This document shows, one piece after another, positions 1-12,323 of a DNA stretch of 64,000 nt. Numbering within the stretch: the stretch's first letter is position 1; each line of letters begins with the position of its first letter. A model generated the notes under the pieces. The model was not told the origin of the DNA. It did no database searches and saw only the letters and a program-made list of their open reading frames with translations. A program made the position numbers and the translations under genes. Source of the stretch: Nematostella vectensis (taxonomy: Eukaryota; Cnidaria; Anthozoa; Actiniaria; Edwardsiidae); assembly GCF_932526225.1 (NCBI RefSeq), contig NC_064039.1, positions 4,105,001 to 4,169,000 on the forward strand, written 5' to 3'.

Positions 1-2576
1 ATCCCAATAAAGGTGTTTTTCATAATAACTAACCGATCCGCACTAAGAACCCCTCAGTGCGAACCCTTGTGGTCCCGTTTCCCGTTTTGTCCTTTGTTCG
101 TGAAATGATGCAATTAGCACAAACGACCCGCCTCAGAACGAAGTTAAAATCTAGTGTCCAGACATACCGCGGATTGATGTATAGACATAGATGATAGCGA
201 GCAATTTTTTGTTAAGATAAAAAAGGTTAAGTGTAAACTAGAAGCCCTAGGAAATCCCCGTGTGTCTTCGAAAGCCAAATATTATAAGAACACACATAGT
301 TAATCTGAAAATGTAGATGGTCTACGAAAATGTTTTTTTTCAATGTAAGTCCTTTGTCTATTCGAGAATAACGGCAATCACCCCTAAATCAGTGTGCAAT
401 CTGTAATTAAAAAAAAAGAAGAAGAAGAAGAAAAAGACGGGGCCTCGGCAACGAAGATCAGTTACCGAAATAACGCATAAGTGACCAAATGACGAGGCGA
501 ACAAGCAATAACGGACTAATATCATTTTTAGGACATTATTAAAACAAGTAGAATGTATGAGAATACGAGACTGTAAAAGGAGGAGGGGTTGACATAATAT
601 AATTTCAAGTATTTTCTAAACAAATATTTCTACGATATTTTTGGGCTCTAGAAAATTAACCTGATAAACAAAATTTTTCCTTATAATATATTAAACAAAT
701 ATATATATATATATATTTGTTGTCGCTTTGACAGTATGACACTAAACATATTTTTGGAAGGAGCCGCGTTGGCGCAAAAAAGAGTTGACCTGACACTTCC
801 AAGAAAACAATCTTCTTACGAACTGTCGGCACAGTATTTTCTGACAATGATAATGTTTTCGCATGTGACACGTTAGCGCAAACTAGAATAGAACTGTCAT
901 TTTCAAGAGAACAGTCTTCTGGTACAAATTAAGTTCTTTTTTCATTATTTTTAAAGAAAACAAGATGAACGCCGACAATGCAAAAAAAAAAACAACAACA
1001 ACAGAACGATTCCAACCAAAAGGGCCGATAAAAACACGTTTGCTAGTTCTGGAATTCTACGCAAAATCTCTATGACGTACGGTAAAGGTAAAGGATTGGA
1101 CAAAAAAGTAAAAAAACTGAATCAGATTATCAGATTCTTCACGGGCGGGGTCAGGACGGTCTCAAATAAGCGATGGACGGAACCTTTTTTCGTCAGTGGA
1201 TTTGTGATTGCATTTTTCTCTCTTACTTAGAATCGTCTACATATTTCTGTATTAAGGACTCTCGCTGTAGAACTATAGATGTCGTACTAATCTTTGAGGA
1301 AAAAATAATCAGGCATCGAGAATAATCACAGCTTTAATGCACCAACGTGGAGAAATCCACATTTTTTAAAGGTGCAAAAATAAAATGTCACGCGAAGTTT
1401 TATGAGTTCTACTAGAAAACCGATAGCAAATAAAAATGATCAAGTAATGTCGGTGAATGTAAAAGATAAACTTGCATTAATACTCACCTAATGTAACGGG
1501 TGTTTAGTAGGTGCACGGGTAGTTTTCTGTTGGGTAATCTATTTCTGACAAAATTGGGTTTCAAATACATCCTAGAATTACTACCTTTCGACCCCGCGGC
1601 TAGAAAGAAAATTGATAATCTTCTCAGTTGCCCCGCGGCCCTAATTTGTGTGCTATCCCACGGGATCTCATCTCCAATACGAATTGAACGGAAATATGCC
1701 AGCGCGTGTAAGAACACACCGATTAATTCGCTGTGTGGGGAAGTCTTCCGATACTTGATAGCTTTAGGCGAAAGTCGGGTTGTCTCGCTATGAATAGCCG
1801 TCGAATACTATTGTTTCTTTTTGATCATTGCAGCATATTTAAAAAATAAGGCATTAATTGAATAGCAACGAACGCTTAAACTAAATATTTACATTCACTG
1901 GTATCCTTTTATTGAAAAAGGATGTTAAAACAGCGAAAAAATGCGAGAAATGTAATGTGAAATTGGTAGCTTCCTTAGGTAAGACGATATAGTACACTCT
2001 TCTTCTCATCCTATTTAAAGTAGATTTCCTATTTCTGTCTCGGTCCTCGATCCAAAGAGACAACACCTACACAAAACAAGAAGCATTTTCGGTAATGAAA
2101 AAACATAGGGCTTATGTTATAATTTTTCTTTTTTTGAGAAAGCAAGAAAAGTTATTTTTTGGAAAGCAAGAAAACTCATTTTAGTCCTGCAAACATTGAC
2201 TATTGGCACAATACAGGATAATTTGGCGTAGCAATTCTTTCTTTCTTTCCTTGTGCTAACCTACCGACAGTGAATTTATGTTGTCTGATGTCATCATTTA
2301 ATTGCCAGGCAGTGACCAATCGCGGCGCACTATGCACGTGGTCGCCCCACAGTCAATCAAACTACACTTTTTATCACTACAAATCGTTTTATGCACTCTC
2401 GCAGTTTAGTTCAGTTCAGTTACCATGATAAAAACAATTTACTTGCTGGAATATATGCGGTACGATCTCGGCACAGCAGTCCCACATAAGATACTGTGGA
2501 TTCCAATTAGTTTTCGATCCGATTTGTTAAACATCTTTGTTTGGCCGCACACCCCGAGTAGTAATCGATCCGTAAA
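1..2576. other. Left flank, no gene recognised
   Basis: AT-rich sequence downstream of the RPIA stop codon. Short open frames exist on both strands (for example 1484-1793), but none shows a protein motif, repeat structure or splice context I can support. A short TA dinucleotide run lies at about 699-716, and purine-rich GAA/AGA sequence at about 409-436. An ATTAAA on the minus strand at 2297-2302 could serve as the RPIA polyadenylation signal, about 275 bases after its stop. Confidence 0.5.
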
Positions 2577-5500
2577 TTACCGCGCATCCCGAGTGGCTAT
2601 TGATCCGTCTTCCTTTCCAAATACCACGTGATTCGTCATGTTCACAAAAAGGCCTGTTTCCAGTACACCTACAAAGGCGAACATGGAAAATTCATTAAGC
2701 ACATTTATTCATTGGCATGACATGTTGAAATATCATCTTAAAAACATTCAGCATATTTCTATAACACGCGATTGATGTAATTTTAGTATTCGTTTGAACA
2801 GTGAAAATGGCTTTTGGAGACTTGACAAGAATTTGAAAAGAATTTCCCCAAAAAATTCTTTGAATTCGAACATAGTAGAGGATTTGAAGACATTCCCTAT
2901 TTTCACATCTCAGTGATCTTTTTAAAATCCAAGACGTAAGGGCAACAAATTTGTAGTATCTGACTAGCATAATGTTGGTTCTTGAAAATATAATTGTTAA
3001 TTAATTTTTTTTCGTATTTTTTTTTTGTATATTATTATATGTTTTTTAAAAGGGCTAACAAACACAGCAACCTCCAACCCTGCTGCAAGGTACATATAGA
3101 CGTGAGTCCTGTGCCAAGTGGAACCAACATTGGCCAGAATCACATACTACCTCGCATGGCTGACCACAAGAAAATCCTGGCAAACTACCACCACCTCCCA
3201 ACATGGTGTTCAAATCAGTACCACCATAAAGTAGCTGGACACGCAAAGCCAGCAATGTTGGCTAATTTTACACAGGGCTTATGAAGCGCAGGGATGAGAA
3301 TCAATATTTTACAGTAAAAATTAGAAGTGGAGATTATTTTAAGAGAGTTAAAACCCTCAGTCCTTAACTTCTCAACTAGTATATCAAAGTAATCTTACCT
3401 GGAATCAAGTTAAGATCAGTATTCAGCTTGTTCCAGTCTTGAGGCTGTATAATAAAATAATTTTAGAATAATTTTAGAGATTTAACGGTTTTACACAGAT
3501 GTGATGTGTATGAACGGTGTTAGACATTGAGTGTTTAATTCGTTTGTAAACTTGTAAATAAACTTTTTTTTCATGGACAACATTAATGGTATTGACAGTA
3601 TTGCACTAAAGTATAATTAGTAGTTTAGTTTTGACTTATGGGGTGTCAAAACAGCTTACTAAAGAGATACTGTATATAAAACTTTTGGGCAAACAAAGCC
3701 CTTCTCAAAACCCTAGTGTTAAGTTGTATTTAGGATCAAAGCTACAGCTAGTTACTAATTTTGTAATTCTGTTGTGGCTTCTCATAAAGACTCTCACCTT
3801 ACTAAATCCAACATCAATAATAAAATTGCCATTATCCGTCACAACAGGGCCCTGAGAAGAAATATACCAGTCTTTTTGTAATAAAATCAATAGTTTTGTT
3901 TCTAGAATCTAATGGTTTTCCTAAACCCATGGAATATTTCTATGTACATACTGTACTTTAAACAAAGTTTAGCACTCACAGCCTTTGCTTTAGCCATTCT
4001 GAGAACAGGAGACAAGCCCATCTTTTCCATTTTCAGCATCACCGGTCGGTACGCAAATGGCACAACTTCAACTGGGACTCCCTTACTCCACTGACGAAAA
4101 AATAGAATATTAAGATCCACACCCTAGCATACAGTAGATACTGAATATCATATCTTACTTTTTCACCTAATTGCTTTGAGTCCTTCCTGTTGGATGAACA
4201 AAATACAGATTTAAAAGGACTATCAATAAACAAACTTCCACATTAGAACAGACACCTTTATATACCCAAAAACCTGTATAATATTATTGTTTTTTGGGGG
4301 AAAGAGGATTCACTGTCCATAAATTAATCAATTTGACAAACCTATAAAATCAAGATAATCATGCTTAAGCTAATTTTCTTGTTGACAAATATTTAGACAA
4401 ACTTCCTACTAAATGTGCACTCACATTTTATATAAAACAAACCTATGAAGATCAACTTTACAGCCAACTATTTTTTTAAAAAGCAAACCTATAAAGATCT
4501 ACTTCACAGCCAACTAGTACATGATTCAACAAGACTCTGATCAAGAGATGATTAAAAGGTTTACACACCTGTCATCGGCAATAATCACTAAGGTCTTTGC
4601 ACATGAAGCGACTATTTTCTCCTGTGTGAGGCAGCCACTGAGAGATATTTGAAAATATTGGATCAACTACACAGTAATTATATGTACTGAATCACCAACC
4701 ATAGATTATAGACACTCAGATGTTTCCTTCCGCTAGGCAACCTTCCTAAGTTATTAGGAAACTACCCACTAGGCAACAGTCCTCAGTCATTAGGCAACCA
4801 TCAACTCAGTAGGTAACCTTAAAAAGTCGTAAGTTGACCATCCACTAGGCAACCATCCTCAGCTGTTAGGCAACCATCCACTAGGCAACCGGCCTCAGCC
4901 GTTAGGCAACCACCCGCTAGATAACTATCATAGGTCGCTTCTCCACTAGACGTTTGTCTTAAGTCGTCGCTAGGCAACACAGTTATTAGGTTTTAGGGTT
5001 GCCTAATGACTGAATGTTGCCCAGCAGATGGTTACCAGACAATTGCCTAGCCTCTGGTTACTGACTGACTGACTGGCTGAGAGACTAAGCAACTGACTTT
5101 GAAACATGAGAGCATGGAAACATATTCTTACCCTCCACCTTTAATAAGGGTCAGATTAGCATCAACTTCATCAGCACCATCAATGGCAACATCAAGCTAA
5201 AAAAACATTTTTTAGCAGTTTCGGTAACGAAATATCAGAATGTAAAACAAAATACCAACAGTACCTCAGGATTTCTTTCTAAATCACTCAGCACCAGTTT
5301 GTTTTCAGTAATCAGTTGCTGGGCCTAAAAATAAAAACACACAATGCATATCAACAAATTCATACAGTATCTAAAATTTACTATTGCATAAATTTGATAA
5401 ACACAATAATTAATCATAATAACAAGGAAAATAAGGAACAAATAAAGGGGTCTCCAAAAGTCAGTGCTGCAATAAATATGTTGCATTAACGATACCGTAG

Positions 5501-7492
5501 ACCCAAATGGCTTCATTTCGGGTGAATTTTTTTTATTATGCCATTCAATGACAATAGGCACATTCTAGATGTTAGCAAAAAAATACCACCAAAATCTTAA
5601 ATACTCCGCCAGATATTCAAGAAAAACCAAATTCGAACGAGTGTCGCGTTATTCTCGAAGGCGTCAATAATCCCATAATCCTGTTTACTTAGCTCAAAGT
5701 CCCGCGATCAACATCCGGGGAACTTAGTTTTACTGTTTTCCCTCTAATTAGCATACAAGCGTGTCAGTATCATTATCAACGTTTTATCCGAGATTTATCC
5801 GTATTTATATCAACTTTATAAGCTTTTACTCTAAATTCTGCATAGTTGTAAACTACGCCAAGATTAAGTAAGAATCCTTGGCTTCCTTCGAAGAAGGCTA
5901 AGCGAGGAAGAAAGCCCAAAACAAAGAGTTGTCTCCGCGGTCTTTTTAAGTTTTAGGCGCTCTTCTTTTCTTCGGTGCAAGCTCGAACCAATGTGATTGG
6001 TTGCCATACGCGGCTCTATTTGCTCTTCGTCTGTCATTACTGTCACGCTGCCTCTAATGTTTACACAACTTCAATCCCCGATATCTCGCAATCAAATTTC
6101 ACCCCATCTTACTCTAAATATGTGAATTAAAGGTACACTTCTAACTGCCCGATCCCTGCGCAACTTGGCAAGCGTCTAGTATAGATATTGTTCAGTCACA
6201 CCATGCCGCGGATAATCAATAGCTTTTTTTGCTACGGACTTAATTAGCGCGTTGTACCCAAAGAAGCAAAATTATTCCACGCCTAACTTTGACCCTTGAT
6301 TATTAATCAACGAGGCTGTGTGACGTCAAATGTAGACACGGTTTGTCAGTTCAGTACATGACAAAGGATATAAAGCAGATCCTGGGAGGTTACGCGCTTT
6401 TGGTGTGTATAAATAATTCGCTTGTTTAAAAGTGGTCGATTTCACACTTCGGACCAGGCAAAAGCACTCAAAATTAAGCGCGTATAAAAAATTGATTATT
6501 TTAGGAGGAAAGTACAATCATTAAGCTTTAAATTGATATATAGTTTGTTGGCATTTGCTTTAATCCGACGCGAGCGCGAGCGATTTTGCCGGGACGATCG
6601 GGGCAATTACCGCTTGGGTCTACAGTATCCTTAACCTTAATAAACATTTTATCGAAACACAACCCATCCCAGCCAAATAACTCCAAGCTTAAACTTTTGC
6701 CATATATAGGGGTGCAAAGGGGTGTACAAACGTACCTGGAATGAGGTAGGAACACAAACAACTTCTAACTTTTCTTTCATCACTCTTTCGGCTTAAATTA
6801 AAATAAGTGTTGAATCATGGAGATAGTAGCAGGGGGTGGGGCACTAGGGGTATGTGCCTTCCCCAATAAATTATAAAGACTTATATTCAGTCTGCCTGGC
6901 AGTACACTATTTTTCAACTGTTATTATCTATTTAAATTGGGACCACCCTAATCTGAGAAAACCCTCATTGCTTAAAAAATCAATGTCTCTGCATCCCCCC
7001 TTCTTCAGCTCTTCTAATAGGCTGGGGTAGGGAGGGGGGGCAGAAACCCTATCATCAGAGATTTAGTCCAGTTTCCCTTTCTTGAAATCCTTGCCCCACG
7101 TACTCCCTAGGGGTATTGTCACAAGATCACCCACACATAGGCAAAATGAAAAAGGTTTAGGGGTAAAAGTTTATAAACATAAACATGCTCACCAAGCCTC
7201 TCCACGGCATAGACGACTGTAGAGCCACTACCTATACCGAGGACATGTCCATTCTAAAAGAAAACGAATGAATTGTGAGAGAATCCCCAAGCCCAAGCGA
7301 TCACTGACGGCTGCATTTCAAAACAATGGTCCAGGACGAGAAATTTAGACACTGGTCTCAAAGATATTGCAGACAAATGGAGTAATTTAAAAATACCTTC
7401 ACAAACTTATTAACAGCATAAACTGCAGCGGCTTTCTTTCCTGCTTCCATTGCGAATCTTGATGCTGTCGAGTATGCACGTGCAATCAACAT
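2577..7492 (-). CDS. RPIA: Ribose-5-phosphate isomerase A, 11 exons
   Basis: Cytosolic enzyme of the non-oxidative pentose phosphate pathway, interconverting ribose-5-phosphate and ribulose-5-phosphate. Coding exons, 5' to 3' on the minus strand: 7397-7492, 7193-7253, 6736-6791, 5265-5324, 5132-5196, 4569-4637, 4159-4186, 3980-4090, 3798-3851, 3399-3444, 2577-2668. All introns are GT-AG and the exons join to 738 nt, 245 aa. Family motifs appear in order: GIGSGST phosphate loop (exon 2), PTSFQ (exon 3), DGADEVD (exon 5), KGGGG split over exons 5/6 then LTQEKI, VEVVPFAYRPV (exon 8), VVTDNGN (exon 9) and ETGLF near the C-terminus. The start is the ATG at 7492; an in-frame TGA lies two codons upstream. 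There is no clear transit peptide, and the length is close to bacterial RpiA. Exon 7 is only 28 nt. Intron 5 carries degenerate TAGGCAAC repeats. It is divergent from the YjbQ-family gene, 421 bp between ATGs. Confidence 0.95.
4720..5075. repeat. Degenerate TAGGCAAC-containing repeat in RPIA intron 5
   Basis: The words CACTAGGCAAC and TTAGGCAACCA recur irregularly, about every 15-35 bases, mixed with CCTCAGTCGTT-like spacers. Copies have drifted, and the right part (about 4990-5070) contains the motif in reverse orientation (GTTGCCTAATG, TTGCCTAGC), so the array could fold back. No coding content. Confidence 0.6.
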
Positions 7493-7829
7493 TGATCACT
7501 TCTTTTTTTCTTACTTACCTCCAAGGCCTGGCCACTAAGGAAAACAAAAAGATGCGAGAGAGGGGAGTAGGTTTTTTTTATAACCGTTTTATAAACTGAA
7601 TTGCATTCAGAATAACTCAAACTGGCAACAGTTATTATTTCAATAAATACTTGTGTATAATCTGGATAAATAGATTTTGCCGGTCGTTGAGTGTTATTGT
7701 TAGAAAATGATACAAAAATGTTTGCAGGCCTGGCCACAAAGTAGCACAGGAAACCCACAAGGAAACCCACAAGTGTGACAGTCGTTCGAGATCGGTTGAT
7801 CATCCTTGAGATCTAGACTAAGCCTGCTT
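7493..7829. promoter_or_regulatory. Divergent RPIA / YjbQ-family intergenic region
   Basis: RPIA (minus) and the YjbQ-family gene (plus) begin 421 bp apart, so their promoters must lie in or overlap this interval. Inference from layout; I see no TATA box at a convincing distance from either start. Confidence 0.4.
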
Positions 7830-7913
7830 ATGGTCGTAGTTTCTTCAAAAGGGTGCTTTCTGCGACCAACATTGAAACTTTTATCGTTACAAATTTGCAG
7901 AAGAAATAGAAAT

Positions 7914-10463
7914 ATGGCTACAGGGGGAAATACAGTCTGGCATCAGACCTCGATAACAGTCGAGCCAAAGAAGAGAGGGATTCATCTAATCACTGACAAA
8001 ATAAACAAAATTCCAGAGCTCAAGAAGTACAAGATTGGCTTAGCTCATTTACTGCTGCAACACACATCGGCTAGCTTGTCATTGAATGAGAGCTGGGATC
8101 CATCCGTGAGGAAAGACATGGAAATGATGTTAAACAGACTAGCACCTGAAGATGCCCCATATATACATACACTCGAGGGGCCAGATGACATGCCGGGTAT
8201 GTATGGTACACCCTATAGGGGCCAGATGACATGCCACGTATGTATGGTACACCCTATAGGGGACAGATGACATGCCAGGTATGTATGGTACACCCCATAG
8301 GGGCCAGATGACATGCCAGGTATGTATGGTACACACTATAGGGGCCAGATGACATGCCAGGTATGTATGGTACACCCCATAGGGGCCAGATGACATGCCG
8401 GGTATGTATGGTACACCCTATAGGGGCCAGATGACATGCCACGTATGTATGGTACACCCTATAGGGGCCAGATGACATGCCGGGTATGTATGGTACACCC
8501 TATAGGGGCCAGATGACATGCCACGTATGTATGGTACACACTATAGGGGACAGATGACATGCCAGGTATGTATGGTACACCCTATAGGGGACAGATGACA
8601 TGCCACGTATGTATGGTACACCCTATAGGGGCCAGATGACATGCCAGGTATGTATGGTACACCCTATAGGGGCCAGATGACATGCCAGGTATGTATGGTA
8701 CACCCTATAGGGGCCAGATGACATGCCACGTATGTATGGTACACCCTATAGGGGCCAGATGACATGCCAGGTATGTATGGTACACCCTATAGGGGACAGA
8801 TGACATGCCAGGTATGTATGGTACACCCTATAGGATCCAGATGACATGCCAGGTATGTATGGTACACCCTATAGGGGCCAGATGACATGCCAGGTATGTA
8901 TGGTACACCCTATAGGATCCAGATGACATGCCAGGTATGTATGGTACACACTATAGGGGCCAGATGACATGCCAGGTATGTATGGTACACACTATAGGGG
9001 CCAGATGACATGCCGGGTATGTATGGTACACACTATAGGGGCCAGATGACATGCTAGGTATGTATGGTACACCCTATAGGATCCAGATGACATGCCAGGT
9101 ATGTATGGTACACACTATAGGGGCCAGATGACATGCCGGGTATGTATGGTACACACTATAGGGGACAGATGACATGCCAGGTATGTATGGTACACCCTAT
9201 AGGATCCAGATGACATGCCAGGTATGTATGGTACACACTATAGGGGCCAGATGACATGCCAGGTATGTATGGTACACACTATAGGGGCCAGATGACATGC
9301 CAGGTATGTATGGTACACCCTATAGGGGACAGATGACATGCCAGGTATGTATGGTACACACTATAGGGGCCAGATGACATGCCAGGTATGTATGGTACAC
9401 CCTATAGGGGCCAGATGACATGCCAGGTATGTATGGTACACCCTATAGGGGACAGATGACATGCCAGGTATGTATGGTACACCCTATAGGGGACAGATGA
9501 CATGCCAGGTATGTATGGTACACCCTATAGGGGACAGATGACATGCCAGGTATGTATGGTACACCCTATAGGATCCAGATGACATGCCAGGTATGTATGG
9601 TACACACTATAGGGAAAAGATGACATGCCAGGTATGTATGGTACACACTAGAGGGAGTAAAATCTGATAATAAACATACCATGGAGATACATACTGCAAT
9701 GGCATAAAAAATCTCTTTTTGTTCTTTTGGGGAAGGTCAGATTTTTTATCAGAAAACCCACCCCCACCCCTCTGGGTGGTTTTATATTTTGCTGTTTCTA
9801 GGCACTGCATTCCAATGTTTTAGGTTCTGTGATGTAAGAAACTAACAACCAGTCTGCAGTGGATACTAGAAAAGATAATGGAGACACCTTGTTTTTATTT
9901 AGGGAAAAAACAGTGTCTGGCTTTCATCATTCAAACTAGTAAAATGTATTTGGTGTCTTTTAAATTGGCGCTTATCTTGCAGAGAGGTGATATGATTGAA
10001 GAAATCGTTGGCAAGATCTCTTAGCACAACTTAAACCCCAGTTATCCACAGTTATAAGTACCGGCTGTTAGATTAACATGGCTTTTTATTGAACATGTTT
10101 TTGTAGGAAATCGTTGGCAAGATCTCTTAGCATAACTTAAACCCCAGTTATCCACAGTTATAAGTATCGGCTGTTAGATTAACATGACTTTTTATTGAAC
10201 ATGCTTTTGTAGGAAACCGTTGGCAAGATCTCTTAGCACAACTTAAACCCCAGTTATCCACAGTTATAAGTACCGGCTGTTAGATTAACATGACTTTTTA
10301 TTTTGCAGCTCATGTGAAGACCAGTCTGATGGGTACTAGTCTAACTGTTCCCATCACTAATGGGAAACTTAATATTGGAACCTGGCAGGGTATCTGGTTG
10401 TGTGAGCACAGGGATCATGCCAGTGCACGGCACATCATCGTCACACTGCAAGGGACACAATGA
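7914..10463 (+). CDS. YjbQ/UPF0047-family protein, 2 exons
   Basis: Member of the small YjbQ (UPF0047) beta-barrel family; bacterial members have been reported with thiamine-phosphate-synthase-like activity, and the animal role is unknown. Exon 1 is 7914-8196 and exon 2 is 10309-10463, joining in phase 1 (CCG G / CT CAT) to give 145 aa. Conserved stretches are visible: [35 protein letters not shown] at the end of exon 1, then [23 protein letters not shown] in two conserved blocks of exon 2. The ATG at 7914 has A at -3 and G at +4 and gives the usual family length. An upstream in-frame ATG at 7830 would add 28 residues, a weak candidate targeting peptide. The donor of exon 1 lies in the first unit of a 36-copy minisatellite. 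An ATTAAA at 10565-10570 may end the transcript. Confidence 0.93.
8176..9650 (+). repeat. 41-bp minisatellite, 36 copies, carrying the exon-1 splice donor
   Basis: Thirty-six head-to-tail copies of a 41-bp unit; the word GATGAC recurs from 8184 to 9619, exactly 35 x 41 bp. The first unit includes the last 20 or so coding bases of the YjbQ-family exon 1 and its donor, so each unit holds ACATGCC(A/G)GGTATGT, a copy of the exon-intron junction. Units differ mainly at a few positions (CAGG, CGGG or CACG before GTATGT; GGGGCC, GGGGAC or GGATCC). Open frames on either strand here (for example minus 8139-8478) are repeat artefacts. Confidence 0.95.
10001..10306 (+). repeat. 106-bp tandem triplication next to the YjbQ-family acceptor
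   Basis: Three near-identical copies begin at 10001, 10107 and 10213. The first two each end in a T-rich stretch and TTTTGTAG, an acceptor-like 3' splice sequence; the third runs into the real acceptor TTTTGCAG at 10301-10308. Differences between copies are single bases. Confidence 0.9.
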
Positions 10464-10514
10464 ACATATCAAAGTAAGGGACAATAATTTATTAGGGAAT
10501 AGGGTTAATTAACT

Positions 10515-10611
10515 TACATCAGAGCAAGGGCTACAGGATAGACTCTGTTTACCTGTCGATGTTTATTAAAGCAAGGGTACAGGATAGACTCTGTTTCCAT
10601 GATGTACATTA
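10515..10611 (+). repeat. Left part of a ~44-bp minisatellite (2 copies)
   Basis: Two units containing AGCAAGGGCTACAGGATAG (the second lacks a few bases) then ACTCTGTTT. The same unit continues at 13777-14075; the two parts are separated by a 3,165-bp insertion. Confidence 0.85.
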
Positions 10612-11365
10612 GGTCAATTTCACATGAGGCATGGAAGAATGCATAATTTTATAAAGCTCTATTGTGTGATGCAATCCTCATTGTTGTTGAGGCAATGCAT
10701 TGTATTGTCTAAAAATGAAAAAAAAAATATTTGACACAACCACTCTGGAGCAGGCAATTTAATCTGAGGGTGTTAATACTAGAGTTTGTATGTCAAAAAA
10801 ATCAGTTTTTAATTAAAAATAAATCAACTTTCATAGACAAAGAACAAGCTTTATATATCAGCATAGTTTAAGTTTAAGACCCATAAAACAATATTCCCTT
10901 TTTTGTTTTAGTGAAATGTATCTGCTCTCTTAGATATATTGTTTCAAAGTTCTAGGACGAGCCATGTAATGTCCACAATGAAAAGGCATTAAAGTTTATT
11001 TTACAGAGAACACTTCAGCATGAGGTTGCTTTTGCTCTTTTAAAATACTCTTAAAAATATTTAAGGCTGAACAAATCATAAGAAAAGCCCCAAGAACTGT
11101 TGAATAAGCCGTTGTGGACATTACGTTGCGGACATTACATTTTTCTATACCTTGTGATTTTGATGGTATCCAAGTTGCTTCACAAACTATTTTGTTGTTG
11201 TTTGCTTTTTTGAATACTGTCAACAATATTTCAAGCTTGAGGGTGTACTGACATCTGTTGCTAAGGATAAGTGAAAATAGCATGAAAGCCTTGTAGAAAG
11301 TCATAAGGGACTGATAAAAAATTGACCACCACAAGTGTGCTGACTATTATGATGACGTTACCCCG

Positions 11366-11386
11366 TGACGTCATAATGTGACGTCA
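11366..11386. promoter_or_regulatory. Two perfect CRE palindromes 13 bp apart
   Basis: TGACGTCA occurs at 11366-11373 and again at 11379-11386, preceded by GATGACGTTA at 11351-11360. This is the binding sequence of CREB/ATF-type factors in animals. It lies inside the 3.2-kb insertion and far from a recognised start, so function is unproven. Confidence 0.35.
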
Positions 11387-12191
11387 TAGATACAGATAAA
11401 AGCAAATATTTCAAGTAAAACTTCTCGAAAACAAATATTGAATACGTTCTATGAATCTTGAGGGATGGATGCATTAAGCCAAGCATGCAATTTAAATATG
11501 ATTGAGTAATTGTTTTTTTATGATTTTTCAAAGGTCCTGAAAACCAGATATAATTTTGGTTTCTGTTAGATTAAGGCTTAATCCATGCTTGGTTATATGA
11601 AGGAGATTTAAATAAAAAGGAATACAGAAAAAAATTTGTGTTTTGAAATAATTTGGCGACAAAAAGCTTTTTTTAGAAAAGGCAGAACCGGAATTGAAAC
11701 AAAGCCCGCATGTGCACATTCGGCCTGCTCAGACACACGATATCTCACATGATGAAATTGAAATGAAGTTCAAAAACAAATTCCAATAGTGTTTCGTGGT
11801 AGTTCCTTCAAAGGAACGATATCTGTTATGTAATGATGGAAATTGACAAAGGGTTTTTAAATTCTGATACAGCGCGCGCTACTTTGAAATAAGATTTTCA
11901 GTTAATTCTGTTAGCAGCATGCGCAGGTAGTGAAAATTGAAAACTTTGGCTTCAAAAAGGTTGGCTTGACTTAAATCTTTGCAGAATCTTCGTTTTTACA
12001 AAAAATGGGAAATATCATAACCTGAAAAGGCTGAGATCAACTTAAAGTCAATTTGGGGGAACTTGAAACACATATTTTTGTTTCTTTTATGAGTACAGGA
12101 AAGCTTGTGAATGACGAATTCTGTGTTATGTATATGCGCACGCTGAACGCCACTAGCTTAGCAAAGTCGTTACTGAGCAACACTAATGTCA

Positions 12192-12323
12192 TCAGTAGAA
12201 TCAGATCCATTTAAGAAACAAGCCATTTTGGACATTTTACAAACTGCATCTTGTGGATCAGTAGAATCAGATCCATTTAAGAAACAAGCCATTTTGGACA
12301 TTTTACAAACTGCATCTTGTGGA
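12192..12323 (+). repeat. 66-bp tandem duplication
   Basis: Two identical-looking 66-bp units start at 12192 and 12258. The unit length is a multiple of three, which keeps a short frame open at 12186-12431; I regard that frame as fortuitous. Confidence 0.85.

Noticed and set aside
2695-2970. 91-codon minus frame as the RPIA C-terminus
   Set aside because: It lacks the family's ETGLF ending; the exon at 2577-2668 has it and joins in the right phase.
8139-8478. Minus-strand frames with [19 protein letters not shown]-like repeats
   Set aside because: Antisense reading of the 41-bp minisatellite; three units restore the frame, so openness is expected.
8176-9650. CRISPR-like regular repeats
   Set aside because: Units are contiguous with no unique spacers, and the DNA is clearly animal. 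The same applies to the arrays at 20986, 53735 and 60971.
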